Source: Anastatus disparis (Eukaryota > Arthropoda > Insecta > Hymenoptera > Eupelmidae). From it: 64,000 nucleotides of DNA. A program made the position numbers and the translations under genes. The notes below the pieces were generated by a model. The model was not told where the DNA came from. It saw nothing but the letters and a program-made list of their open reading frames with translations, and did not search any database. Within the stretch, counting starts at the first letter, position 1; every line of letters begins with the position of its first letter. The stretch is taken from positions 5,278,001-5,342,000 of the forward strand of contig JAFFSR010000343.1 in NCBI GenBank assembly GCA_017163975.1. Reading direction: 5' to 3'. Positions 46,290 through 58,690 of this stretch are shown here, in pieces.

Positions 46290-46676
46290 GTCGTTCTTCA
46301 AAAATTTGTCGGATTTTAAACCTACTACGATTTAATTCATGCTTGATGGTCGAATTATTTTGATTATTCCTTATTCTTTATCGATAACGTCTTTGTTTCT
46401 CAGCATGCAATACACGTCGCCCTTCAGAAATTTTACTAATTCTAGATCTCCTACGATTTTGATCTTGCTCTATGCAAATATTATTTTGACTGTTCCGATT
46501 TCTTTATCGATACCATCTCTGTCTCTCCGCAGGTAAAACACGTCGTTCTTCAGAAATATATCTGAATTTTGATCTACTACGATTCTGATCATGCGTAGAT
46601 GAAAAATTATTACCAATGTTATTATTGCTTTCTCGAATTCGTTGAATCTCAACAACTAAAACACGTTCTTCCATTA
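46290..46676 (-). pseudogene. Helitron N-terminal Arg-rich repeats (decayed)
   Basis: From 46676 the minus strand reads MEERVLVVEIQRIRES, then three imperfect copies of a 26-codon unit with the pattern QNRxRSRFxxISEERRVL followed by ERQRWYR, separated by stop codons (near 46512 and 46370). Such Arg/Glu-rich repeats with RERxRR-like composition are common at Helitron protein N-termini; the assignment is inference. Confidence 0.4.
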
Positions 46677-47121
46677 TTTATGATGCTATAATTAAATTTA
46701 AATGAAAATAGTCTCCACACTGAACTATTCTCATGATTTCACATTAGTCTACAAAATTTATAACACAACATGATAATAAAACAAAAATTATCAATTATTG
46801 ATATGGTCATACCTTGACAAACGACATATAATACGAATAATCTAACCTAATTCAATATTGTAATGAAATAAAACGTATAATTTAATATAAAATATAAATG
46901 ATATCTAATATTATCATCATGGAATATGAAATATATCGTGTGTGATATCTAACATTACAATACAACATATTACATACAACTGATGAAATAAAATAACAAA
47001 TACCCATGACTAAATAATTATTAAATGATTATGGATAATAATACATAAATGATTAAAAATAAAACGATGATAATAACAAATTTATATATTTTATATTTAT
47101 GTATATAAATATATATATATA

Positions 47122-47166
47122 CTACGGGGGGGTTCCCCCCTGCTCGCTCCGCTTCCCAACCCCCCG
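47122..47166 (-). mobile_element. Helitron-type 3' terminus (minus strand)
   Basis: On the minus strand GGGGGGTTGGGAAGC and GCGAGCAGGGGGG lead to a GGGGGG/CCCCCC hairpin ending GTAG at 47122. It is the same family as the end at 44221-44259, in opposite orientation. The final tetramer differs from CTRR by one base. Confidence 0.5.
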
Positions 47167-47179
47167 AATACACACATTT

Positions 47180-47390
47180 CAGAGTAAATAGAAGAGTAGG
47201 ACATAATGAAGCTAAATTTTATATTTGTGAATGTGGAAAAAGTTCAATAGAAAACATCGATACATAAAAATATAAGACATAAAGTTATAGAATTAGAATT
47301 AATAAAAAAAAAGATGGTTTAACGCGACATTTAAAAGTTCACAATGAATCAAACTTATATATTTTTGAAATAAATTAAAAATAGAATAGT
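47180..47390 (+). pseudogene. Possible zinc-finger fragment
   Basis: FYICECGKSS and, 40 codons later, LTRHLKVHNESN have Cys and His spacing like a broken C2H2 finger. Two stop codons lie between. Too short to assign. Confidence 0.2.
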
Positions 47391-47599
47391 AAATAACATT
47401 ACAATTTCAAGTTATGATAGTATATAATAATATTTGATAATAATTATGAGCGAATAATAAAAAATTAAATAATAGAATAATAGAAAATTATGATTATAAA
47501 TATATATTTTTATCTTCTTATGTCCTAAATTTTATACATATTGAAAAGATACAAAGAAAACGCTCCCTCTCTGCATTTTTTATTTTTGGGCTTGAGACC

Positions 47600-48140
47600 A
47601 ACATATATAAATATATGGCTGCATTAAGAATGTTTTTTTTTATTGTAGCTAAACGAAGCTTACATTTTTAATTTTTATTGTCACAAAAGAAGTGTACACT
47701 TTTTTTTCATTGTCGCTAAAAAAGCTTACAAATTTATTCATTATTGTCGCTGAAGCATACAGATCTATTGATTGTTGTCGCTAAAAAAATCTCATATAAG
47801 CATACAAATTTATTGTTTGTTATCGCTAAAAGGAGCTTACAGATTAATTTTTTATTATTACTGAAATAATTTTATAGACTTATTTTTTATTGTCGCTAAT
47901 AAAAGCTTACAAATTTAAATTTCATTGAAGTTATAAAAAGCTTACATATTTATTCTTCATTGTCGCTAAAGAAGCTTGTACAGTTGCTTGATATTTTTAC
48001 TAAAAAAAACTTTAAATAATTCTAAATATTTATTTAATATGTCGTTAAATTTCATTGTCGCTAAAAGAAGCTTACAAATTTATGTTATATTACAAGCTTA
48101 CGTATTTATTTTTTATTGTTGTTAAAAAAACTTATACATT
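47600..48140 (+). repeat. Minisatellite, unit ATTGTCGCTAAAAAAGCTTAC
   Basis: About ten imperfect units of 40-60 bases carry TTGTCGCTAAA, AAGCTTAC and AAATTTATT. A unique lead-in, GGGCTTGAGACCAACATA (47589), precedes the array. The same lead-in and units recur inverted at 55545-55830. Confidence 0.75.
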
Positions 48141-48432
48141 AATTTTTTTTTGTAGTGAATTAATATTATTTTATATTTTGTATTTTAACTATCATCAATT
48201 TGTTTTTCTGTAACCTTGAAAATTTAATCATTTTATTTTGAGAATATTGTATTTATTAATGTAATGAAATAAAAATATTAAATTATTTAATTTATCTCAT
48301 TCGAAATTATTTCATTTGCTAATATAAGTTCTTCTTCCTCCATGTTTTCATCATTTAATACTTTAGTAAATTCCAATCTTTTTACTTTTAATATATATGT
48401 AATATCTATAAAATTTTTAAATATATATATAT

Positions 48433-49730
48433 GGGAAGTTTCACGTCAACTCACCTAACAAAAAAATAAAATTCATCGAAAATCTGTGAAAATGTTCTAT
48501 TTGATACCCGAAATATACAAAAAAAATTTTAGAGGTCCAGGTCAAAGGGGTCAGGATTGAAACGTGATGGAATTTTTCGAATTTTCCAAATTTTTTGCTA
48601 AATAAATATTTTAATGAATTTTTTCCTCAAAAACTATCAATTTTTCGTTAAAACTTAATAAAACACTTTTTCTTGGAAATCAGGTGTAGAATTCACCTGA
48701 ATTTTTGCAAATTATAATATACTGATTTTTATGCCTACTTGATCGATTTAAACATACTATTTAGTATATCTAAAAATCGAGCAGGTTAAATTGGCTTTTT
48801 AAAGTCTTATTTTTTTTGTTTTTTTATGAGGAAAAAATATACGGAGCCTCCAGTTGGGCAGCCTTCTCAAAGTTACTTAATTGTGCAAAAATGTCTGAAA
48901 AAATCGTTATTTTGGATCAATGATGAGATTCGTGATTTTTTTTCTGAAAAAGTATTGATTTTTGGGACAAATGTATGAAAATGTTTTTTATTGGAAATCA
49001 TGTGTAGAATATAAACATATTTTTACAAATTGTAATTTAAGACATTATGAACCATATATACTAAAAATTTAACAAAAAATAAATTTTAAAATTTCAAAAT
49101 TTCATTTATAATTTGTGATGTTTAGCAAATAACGGTTTACAAAAATTTACATACATTTTACATACGATTTCCAATAAAAAACATTTTCATACTTTTGTCC
49201 CAAAAATCAATACTTTTCCAGAAAAAAAATCACGAATCTCATCATTGATCCAAAATAACGATTTATTCAGACTTTTTTGCACAATTAAGTAACTTTGAGA
49301 AGGCTGCCCAACTGGAGGCTCCGTATATTTTTTCCTCATAAAAAAACAAAAAAAATAAGACTTTAAAAAGCCAATTTAACCTGCTCGATTTTTAGATATA
49401 CTAAATAGTATGTTTAAATCGATCAAGTAGGCATAAAAATCAGTATATTATAATTTGCAAAAATGCAGGTGAATTCTACACCTGATTTCCAAGAAAAAGT
49501 GTTTTATTAAGTTTTAACGAAAAATTGATAGTTTTTGAGGAAAAAATTCATTAAAATATTTATTTAGCAAAAAATTTGGAAAATTCGAAAAATTCCATCA
49601 CGTTTCAATCCTGACCCCTTTGACCTGGACCTCTAAAATTTTTTTTGTATATTTTGGGTATCAAATAGAACATTTTCACAGATTTTCGACGAATTCTATT
49701 TTATTGTTAGGTGAGTTGACGTGAAACGTC

Positions 49731-49732
<2 letters not shown>
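48433..49732. mobile_element. Giant fold-back, family GTTTCAYRTCAACTCACC, copy 2
   Basis: Ends are GGGAAGTTTCACGTCAACTC and its inverse, abutted by TA repeats. The arms pair over most of 600 bases. It shares the end motif, TTCTATTTGATACCC and the GGTCAAAGGGGTCA-like block with copy 1, but has no GGTATCA insert. No coding capacity. Confidence 0.85.
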
Positions 49733-49772
<40 letters not shown>

Positions 49773-49825
49773 GAATATTTTCATAAGTGTATATGCATAT
49801 AATATATTATTATAATTGTTTTTAC

Positions 49826-50423
49826 TATTTTATTCTATTTTTCCAATAATTTCTAGTTTTGTTCCTCTTACCCAATTCACATATTCATTTTCTAATTTAT
49901 TTAATAAAATGTCTAATTTATATTGTCCATCCGCTATTGTTCCGATGTATTCTGATTCCTTTTTTTTCTGTTTTTGCGCAAAAGAATTTGTTAAATACCC
50001 TTGTATTTCTGAAAAATAAAAAATTATTTATATTATTATATTTTTTTTTTCAATAATATTTAATTACTTATTAATCCAGGTCTTAATTTTATTTCTTAGA
50101 AATTTATTTCATCTGGTTTATTTTACAACGTATTGTATTCGCCTAAATGAATAATATCCGAATAATATCTTAATGTTAAGTCATATATATTATTTTCTTT
50201 ATTGTATCCTTTTGCTTTTAATACATTAACATTTTCTAATAATATTTTCTGAAATATTAAAAAAATGTTTGATATTATGTTGTAATTGATAATATTGTAT
50301 ATTATAAAAATTTACTTCGTTTAATTTTAGATTTTTCTTGAATTTTTTAATATTTTTATCATAAATATTGCATTGAATTCTGAATTCTTCAGAATCATTA
50401 ATTATGAATTTCAAAATCCTGAA
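49826..50423 (-). CDS. Possible small multi-exon gene, function unknown
   Basis: On the minus strand, protein-like segments follow good acceptor sites: ILKFIINDSEEFRIQC after TGATTTCAG (50423), KILLENVNVLKAKGYN after AATATTTCAG (about 50251), and EIQGYLTNSFAQ with YIGTIADGQYKLDILLNKL, near TTTTTCAG (50012), ending in TAA at about 49826. Candidate donors (GTAAAT, GTAAAA, GTAATT) exist but not all junctions keep frame, so exons or decay are misread somewhere. I recognise no family. It may be a mobile-element accessory gene. Confidence 0.25.
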
Positions 50424-51171
50424 ATCAGTTTGTTTTTGTTTGTTAACAAAAGTTTGTTATTCGGAAATTTCTCCAATATATGCAACCAGAGATTTATTAT
50501 ATGTGATCAAAAACATTCATAACATATATTATATTTTTGATTTTTTTAATAAAGTTTTTAATACATACGTTGATTAATCTCCTATTACAATTTTAGTTTT
50601 TAAAAATCCCGTTGGCGAAAACGGTATTTTTTTTTCTTTTTCTGAAATAGATAGATATAGATAGATAGATATTTTATTTTGTAAAAGAGCACCAAAACGT
50701 GTAATACAATTTGTAAATATAAAAACAATAAATATTGCACAAAATGTTATAAAAAAATGTGAATATATATATAAATGTAAGTATTGCACAATTAATATCA
50801 CAGTCAGTCACTAAATCTAATAATACTAAATAAGTAAGTTGTGAACAAGAATAAATAAAAGTGATATCACAGAGTAATCATACAATACACGCAATAAAAA
50901 TAAAAATAATCATATAAATAAAAATCAGTCATACAATATCTATCAGTTACAATATTAAATTTAAAAGAATTAAATTTAATACATAATAAAATAAAATAAC
51001 AAGCGTACGCAATAGCATGAAACGCAGTCAAAAATAAAATCAAATAAAAACTCTCACTCACCAACCATTCAGCCAACACTCATACAATAAATACAGTCAC
51101 ACCTTAAGCCTATATACAGGACGTTACAAAAATAAATTAAATAAATTAACATAAATTAATATTAAAAAATA

Positions 51172-52848
51172 TTAATCTAGGTCGAGCAAGCACCCTCTCA
51201 TCGCTGCTTTGAACCTGCTGAGAGATGGAATATGTTTAATCTCAGCAGGCAGGGAGTTCCTAAAATGCGCACCTTGAACTTGGGAGAAATTCCTGCCAAC
51301 CTCAGTACGCATAAAGGGCACCATTAGATCCCTGATTTCTCCCCTAGTAGCCACCCTGGGTACACGTCTAGTGAAGAGACTCATTAGAAGCTCCGGAGTA
51401 TTCATGCGCACTCTCTTGTACATAAATACAGCCAAAAAATACTGTCTCCTCAAATTAGTACGCAGCCAACCCAACCTATAAGGAGAAATATGAGCTCCCA
51501 TTCTTACACCTAAGATATATCTCACACACGAATTCTGCAGTCTTTGTATTCTTCTCTTCAAGCCCTGAGAAGCATCGAGCAGAACCACCAAACAGTAATC
51601 GAGATGCGGAAACAGCAGGGCGGTTGCAAGTTGTTTACGCAGAGCCTTCGTGGTGAACCGACGAAAAAACCGCAAAGCGTACAACACTCTATTGAATTTT
51701 TTTGTAACCATATTAATGTGAGGCTCCCAAGAAAGCTTAGACTCAAGTACAACACCAAGGCTCGTTACAATGTCAGAGAAAGGAATGCTGACACCTCCCT
51801 CAAAGTCAATCGTCCGTGGCGCCCCAGCATAAAATGAATTGATAGAACAATTACTGCCAAAGACGATTACCTCAGTCTTGTTAGCATTTAAAGTGAGTGA
51901 GGCATCAGCCGCCAACTCCGACACCGCATTGGCCGCCCTCTGTAAGATTAGAATACCTGCATCCACATTCTCACGAGGAACGTGCGTATAAATCTGCAGG
52001 TCACCTACATACAGTAGGTAATGAACACAACCAGAGCCCAGAGCGTTACGTACGTTCTTAATGTAAAGGCAAAACAACAAAGGCCTCAGTACCGATCCCT
52101 GTGGAACCCCTAGGCTGGTTGTTAGCCAACCTGATTCTTCTTGTAAGTGTGTTGAAACTATTTGTTTCCTTCCTGAAATATAAGAGTTAGTCCACACGAG
52201 GGCGGACCTGGAAAACCCCATCGATCTAAGCCTTGCAAGTAATTTAGAGGGAGAGATCGTGTCGAATGCCTTACTAAAATAAAAAAGTAAAAGTAACGTG
52301 ACGAGTTTTTTGTCAAGACCTGACCTTGTATCGTCTGTTAATTTAAGCAAAGCTGTCTGCGTAGAGTGATTTTTTCTGTAACCAGTCTGCATGGGATCAA
52401 GTATCTTATTTGTAGTGATATATTCCTGCAATTGGTCGTGGGCGATCTTCTCCAGTACCTTCGGAAAAAAACTCAAAATCGCAACTGGCCTAAAATCTTT
52501 AGGCGACTTAGGTGCAGAACACTTTTTTAATGGCACAATACGTGCCTGCTTCCAAAGGCCAGGGAAGACTCCCCGCGCAAAAGAAGAGTTGATCAGAGTC
52601 ACAAGATGTTCACCAATAAATGGTAAGGCTTTAAGTATCACGCTTTGAGGAATACCATCCTCGCCACGAGCTTGCGATGAAAAATGGGAAATCGCAAGAA
52701 CAACATCATTGATATTAATTAGTTCAAAAGCAAAACCATCTTCACTACATTCAGTAAGAACCCTCTCGCGAAGCTCATCATCATCATGCGGCGAGACCGA
52801 CACCCCAGCAAAGTGCACGTTAAGCTCATCAGGAGTGAATCCATTCAA
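51172..52848 (-). pseudogene. Non-LTR reverse transcriptase
   Basis: A 558-codon frame with the full RT palm of a target-primed retrotransposon. It shows FRPVAILSFFPKVLEKI, the KNHSTQTALLKLTDD motif, the motif A region FYFSKAFDTIS, GVPQGSVLRPLLFCLYI, then LLYVGDLQIYTHV where YADD is expected, and the thumb region LGVVLESKLSWEPHI. The catalytic box reads YVGD, so one of the two metal-binding Asp is replaced by Gly, and motif A has Tyr where the first Asp normally stands; both changes would abolish polymerisation although the frame is unbroken. A His/Cys-free C-terminus ends at DLD. Confidence 0.85.
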
Positions 52849-53890
52849 GTCCCTCGTGGTCCGGTTAAGAGTCCCAGGTCTCTCAGCTCCTTCCAGGCAT
52901 TACCATTTGCAAGTGCTTCGAACAGTATATTATGATAGTATGTGGTCTTTGCAAGTTCATTCTGTTCGTCAACCGACTTACGTAAATGCAGAAACTCAGT
53001 CAGGTATTGCGTTTCGTTCGTCCATTTATATCTTCTGTAAGTAGCATCTCGCTTGCGCCGCATCTGCGACAATTCTTTATTTAACCATAGTGGGCTATTC
53101 TTTGTATGCTTGAGTATTTTCACTGGTGCTAAACTCTCTATAACAGAAGTAAAATTGTCACAAATGCAGCCAAGTGCAGACACTGGGTCAACAGTACCTG
53201 CTGTTAATGGTGGCCAATCATAGTCGGCTAGTTTCTCTAGTAATTCATTTTGACAAATTCTTTTATAGTTTCTGTATCTAATCGACTTGTGATCTATACT
53301 GCACGTATTATAAGCAATAGGAACATTAATTATGTTGTACCGACTATGAAAATTCGCAGGTTAGTTACGTGCGTCAAGTACATTGTCATTGTCATTCACA
53401 AGAATCAGGTCAATCCATGTGTGAGAAGATGGAGTTATATGCGTGGCACCATGCTGGACCAACTGAAGCGAAAGCTCCGCTGTTAGTTTACTAAGAAACC
53501 TCTCATCACTGCTTTCTGAAGATCGGCATTCAGATCCCCCATTATAATTTCAAGTGAAAAATCATGAGATAAATCTCTTAAAGAATTTAACAAATCAGAA
53601 TTTTTCGTAAATGAAATGGCAGGAGGGCGATAAATGACAGAAACCAGCACAGGTTCAGAGTCACCATCCTTAATCGAACAAAAGATATATTCTGGCACTT
53701 CAGGTTTACCGCTGGTAGTTATGGTTGTAGTACTAGAAAGAGCTAGTATTTCACATTTTAAATTATTTTTAACGTGGAGGGCAACCCCTCCTCCATGAAG
53801 GTTTCTGTCCTGCCTGAACAACTTATAATCCTCAATCCGAATGACGTCATCCGAGACAGTCGGTCCCAGCCAGGCATATGTTTATTATAA
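52845..53890 (-). pseudogene. APE-type endonuclease and linker of the non-LTR element
   Basis: From 53890 the minus strand reads TWL-like WLGPTVSDDVIRIEDY, FRQDRNLHGGGVALHV, LVSVIYRPPA and IIMGDLNADLQ, the signature blocks of apurinic-like endonucleases that nick the target. A frameshift after 53483 and degenerate sequence to 53190 follow, then a linker frame (52845-53183) with PLWLNKELSQMRRKRDATYR-like sequence that leads to the RT. The N-terminal third of the domain is missing. Confidence 0.8.
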
Positions 53891-55544
53891 TGTGATTTTA
53901 ATGTAAATATTCTTACTAACTGTATCAAAGACTGACTTAAGGTCTAAGAAAATTGTATATTTGAAAAAAGTACATGTTTTTCACAATTCTTTTTAAATAC
54001 TTGAAAAAACAACAAAATGAATTGATTAAAACAAACATTTAGCTATATATTCATTTTTCTATTCTACCACCTATTCTACTGTTTTTTCTCTCCATGTGAC
54101 CATAGGGAGAAAAAAATCCGTGGAATGGAAAGAAAATGCTTGCGTATTAGGTCGGGTAAACATAAACATAACCTCTTTAAAATTGTAGTTCAAACAGAGC
54201 GATTTTCTACAATTTTTTTTTAAATGAATGAAGTAGATTTGTATTTATAATTTAGTTATTTTAGTTTATTTACTTCGTGTCGCGACTCGCTTTTCCATTC
54301 TACAGTGGAATAGAGAATAGAATTCTATTCTTCGCATGAAACTTGACGAATAGCGCTGATATAATAGTAGCATCCTCTATTCGGCAGTCTCTTTTCTACT
54401 CATCTGACTGCACCCTTACATATTTTTTTTTTAGGGTAAATCGTATAAATGATGACATGTGTTGAATTTTGTGTTTAATTACAACAGTAAGTATCCATCT
54501 TTCTCAAATTTCATACTTTACCTAAATTATATTACATATAAATTTTATACATTTTAAAATTTATTTATTTAATTTTATAATTTAAAAATTGTAAATCATT
54601 ATTGTAATTAGGAAACAAATAAAAGATTTAACAATTTAAATATATTTTTTAGTAAAGTTTTTGGGAATTACTTGCCAATGTAAATACCAAACCTAGTAAT
54701 ATACCTAAAAAAGTAGAATTAATTTAGTTTCTTGTATCCAATTCTGTTAAAACATTGTCAGTTCACGAAAAATGAATTCCATAAAATTGATGGTAACAAT
54801 GTAAATTTGAAAGTCGTTTTCTATAAAAATACTTTTTTTTTACTTAGTTTTTCATATTTCTTTTTTATTTGTAAAAGTTAAGATGATTGAACAAAATGTC
54901 TGCCTGGAATATCACCTGTAATAATTTGTATTGATCAAGTTTTAACAGAAATAGGAATTTTAAATAAAGAATTTTTAATTAATTTCATCGATAAAAATAC
55001 TTCAAAAACGCAATTGGATAGGAGGTTTTCTGTTTTTATAAAAATATATGTCAACTGGCAATATGAAATGATATAAAAGTTCTATAATTAATTGCTAATA
55101 ATTAAATAATAGTGTTTTTTTAAGAATTAAAAATCAAGTACAATGTATTGATATTGTTAGATTAGATCAAAGAAAATATATATTTCAAAAGAATGATAAA
55201 TATTTTAAAAAGATGTAAAGTAGAATTATCAAGAGATTGGAATCAAATAACAGATGTAAAATGCATAAAAATATATTTCAAATTTTTAAGAAATATAATT
55301 ATTTGAAAATAAAATTTATATAGTTTCCTTAGATCTTAAGACAGCCTTTGATGCATTGGGTAAGAATAGTTACATTTAAATCACATTGAAAAAAATAAAA
55401 GCAATTAAAATATTAAACAATGTAAACTAATTAACTGCTTATATTTAAAAAAATAATGAAAATATATAAGATGTGATGTAGTTTTTAATGTAATAAAGCA
55501 TACAATATAGATCTGTACGTTTCAACGACAATAATAAATGAATT
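53891..55544. other. No gene; possible short RT relic
   Basis: AT-rich DNA with stops in all frames. At 55325-55366 the plus strand reads VSLDLKTAFDALGK, like motif A of a non-LTR reverse transcriptase, but nothing on either side supports a longer domain. Confidence 0.3.
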
Positions 55545-55830
55545 TTTTAAGCTTTTTTAGCGACAATAAACAATAAATTTGTACGCTTCTTTCAGCGACA
55601 ATAAGATATAAATTCGTCAGTTTCTTTTAGCGATTATGAAAAATAAATTCGTAAGCTTTTTTTAGCGACAGCAAATAATAAATCTGTACGCTTTTATAAG
55701 CTTTTTTTTAGCGATAACAAATAATAGATCTGTACGCTTCAGCGACAATAAGAAATGAATTTGTGAGCTTTTAAAGCTTTTAATGTAGCCACATATTTTT
55801 ATGCTGGTCTCAAGCCCAGAAATCTTTTAA
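55545..55830 (-). repeat. Minisatellite, inverted copy of the 47.6-kb array
   Basis: About six units with TTAGCGACAATAA and TACGCTT, the inverse of the units at 47600-48140, ending with TATGCTGGTCTCAAGCCC, the inverse of that array's lead-in. The two arrays face each other 7.4 kb apart. Confidence 0.75.
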
Positions 55831-56467
55831 AAAGATAAATATGTAAATATCTTATTTCTAGTTTAAAAAAAAACATGTTTTATTTAAATACAAGTGTTAA
55901 TAAAGTACCTATGGATATTAAGCTAAATTCATTTTGTAATTTATAATTTACTTTTGTAATTAGTAAATTTTTTCAATAATAAAAATAAAAATACAATATA
56001 TAAAAATAAAAATATTATATATTTATCTGAATAAAGGAAAAGCAGAGAGGAAGCTTTGTATTATCAATTAGTTATGTTTGCAATTATATTAATGAAATAT
56101 CAATAATAATAATTTTTTTTTATTTATTGAAATTCAATATTAGAATATAAATGAAATGCAGTGAAAAAACTTTATATTATTAATTAGTCACAGTTACAAT
56201 CATAATAATAAAATAATACTAATTATAATAATATTCAATTACTTATAATCGTTATTATAATAATAGAATATTATTAATAATGAGAATATTTTTTTATTAC
56301 TAATTACTAAAACATAATCAGTTACGTTAATTTTAAAATGGCTATTTATAAGAGGAATTACAACGTAATTTGAGGAGAGGCTATACCGACAAACATTTGA
56401 GGGGGGGCTGAGGGGGGGGGGGTCGGTTGAATCTTGTCTTACGACTATTTATATATATATATATATA
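55831..56467. other. Gene-free AT-rich DNA with a G-rich tract
   Basis: Poly-A/T rich sequence without frames of note. A G-rich plus-strand tract at 56390-56424 (runs of seven and ten or more G) precedes a short TA microsatellite (56450-56468). Confidence 0.5.
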
Positions 56468-57694
56468 TGTCAATCCACGTTAAACGGATAATGGCTCTGT
56501 CCAAAATTGTAGATCACCAAAAAAATCGTGTATGGGTTCACAATTTTCGTCTCACATTCTACTTTCTTCTGCAATGTGGCGATTTTAAAAATTCAAAATG
56601 GTGGATCCAATATGGTGGCTCACACCTAGAGATTTCATAAAAAATTTTCGAAAATTAATTTTAATTCATTCAAATGTGATTATACGTATTTTTTCATATC
56701 AGAAATCAATTCAGCGTTCAATTTTACATAGGAATATAGTATTGCACTCAAGGTAAAAAATATTTACAATGTCATCAGAAGGTCATATCGGGAAACAATA
56801 GTTATTTCTCGAATTACTCATTGAATAATGTTGATTAGTGAGGAAATAAAGATACTGATAGATTACTCGAGTCACTGAATCCAAGTCTGATATCCGCTTA
56901 ACCCTATTGGGTATACAAGATTTCCATCAAGGTCATTTGAAGGTCAAATCGCGAATACCTTTTATTATTTGATAAGATTAAGACACCTTCAAATTTTACG
57001 TGTCGCTGAATCCAAATCCGGGGTCTTTGGAGTGTCAAACGACGTAATTACGTAAAAATTAATAAAATTTGACTAACAGAAAATTTTTGTCCTCCAAGAA
57101 ACCACAGTTTAAAACGAATTTTTCTGTAATTACGTCGTTTGACACTCCGACGGGCCTCGAATTCGGATCCAGCATTACGTAAAACTTATAGGTGTCTTAA
57201 TCTTATCAAATAATAAAAGATATTCGCGATTTGACCTTCAAATGACCTTGATGGAGACTGGTAGGGTTAAGCGGATATCAGATTTGGATTCAGTGATTCG
57301 AGTTACCTATTAGTATCTTCATTTCCTCACTAATCAACATTGATCTATGAGTAATTCGAGAAATAACTATTATTTCCCGATATGACCTTCCGATGACATA
57401 GTAAATTTTTTTTACCTCGAGTGCAATACGATATTCCTATGTAAAATTGAACGCTGAATTGATTTCTGATATGAAAAAATACGTATAATCACATTTAAAT
57501 AAATCAAAATTAATTTTCGAAAATTTTTTATGAAGGTTTGAGACGCCATATTAGATCCGCTATTTTGAATTTTTAAAATCGCCACATTGCAAAAGAAAGT
57601 AGAATGTGAGATAAAAATTTTGAGCTCATACCTGATTTTTTTGGTGATCTACAATTTTGGACAGAGCCATTATCCGTTTAACGTGGATTGACCC
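56468..57694. mobile_element. Giant fold-back, family GTCAATCCACGTTAAACGG
   Basis: Left end GTCAATCCACGTTAAACGG and right end CCGTTTAACGTGGATTGACCC are inverses; arms pair through most of 600 bases around a centre near 57080 (TAATTACGTCGTTTGACACTC and its inverse). TA repeats abut both ends. No coding capacity. Not related in sequence to the other fold-back families here. Confidence 0.85.
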
Positions 57695-57759
57695 ATATAT
57701 ATATAAAATACATTTATAATTAAATAATATATTTATTGCGTTATATATAATATTAATAT

Positions 57760-58099
57760 TGTTAAATTATTATCAAATAATTCTAAAAAGAATTAATATC
57801 GCACTTGATTTAATTTCAATTTATGAATTGCTATTGGTAGAATATGAGTAAATTTGATTTCAATTACGCGCTTAAATCGAGCATTGTGTGTACGCTGACT
57901 GATTATGCTAAAATGTTCTATAGAATGTAACAGTATAGTTAATAGTTTAGTTAGTTGCTCATAGTCAGTCGTAAGGGCCTGACGTGTAGGACAGTATGTA
58001 ATAAAGAAGAGTAATTAAGATATAAAATAATATTATATATAAGTGCACAAAATTATTTCTATTGCCGATCCCTCTTCATATTCATTTATTATTTTAACA
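57760..58099 (+). mobile_element. 5' LTR of a copia element
   Basis: The LTR starts TGTTAAATTATT and ends ATTTTAACA, with the short inverted ends TGTTAAA/TTTAACA. AATAAA at about 57999 is the poly(A) signal. A primer-binding site follows directly. Length about 340 bp. No 3' LTR was found in the window. Confidence 0.7.
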
Positions 58100-58112
58100 T
58101 AGTAGCAGAGCG
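58100..58112 (+). promoter_or_regulatory. copia primer-binding site, initiator-Met tRNA type
   Basis: TAGTAGCAGAG directly after the LTR matches TGGTAGCAGAG, the complement of the initiator methionine tRNA 3' end, with one mismatch. This primer is common in insect copia elements. Confidence 0.6.
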
Positions 58113-58690
58113 TGCTTTATATTTTTTTATTTGTTGTCTACGTTAACTTTCGAGTTGCGTAGAGGCAAAAATATTTTAAAACACGTGCTTAGTGAAAATA
58201 AGTGAAAAACATGTGCTCGCTTATCAAAAGAATAAAAATATGAGTGAAACAAGTAACAATATAACTAAAAATATTGATTAAAAGAAATATTGTGAAATTT
58301 AATTATGAAAAGACATTGATGCAAGCAGATAAAAAAAATTCAAGTCGGAACACGTGACCGAGTAAGGTTAGGAGACCACATGGCGAAATTTTAAGGTTAA
58401 ACATATGTTAAGAAATAAATTGATAAATGACTGTTTAATTTTAAATATTGAATATTATAAAATTCAAAAATAAGATTAATGAATTCAACAAGAATAGTGA
58501 AAAAGTGATTGAATAAAGAAATATATAAAGCATTGAAAGGGAGAACTTAAAAGAAAATTTATCAAGTGAAGATGTTAAACTGAAAAAGAAACGTATAAAG
58601 TATTTATGAAAAAGCTTTGCCATAGGAACAAAGAGAGTTTTATTATTATAAGATGGAATAGACAACTTTAGTGAATTACACAAAATTGAA

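Larger units (their letters stand above)
50640..53890 (-). mobile_element. 5'-truncated non-LTR retrotransposon
   Basis: On the minus strand an endonuclease fragment, a linker and a reverse transcriptase are followed by about 500 bases of 3' untranslated DNA and a simple-repeat tail (ATAGATAG repeats, 50644-50672). The 5' side stops inside the endonuclease near 53890, the usual result of incomplete reverse transcription. The block is richer in G and C than its surroundings. The type is of the Jockey/CR1/L2 group; I cannot resolve the clade. Confidence 0.85.
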
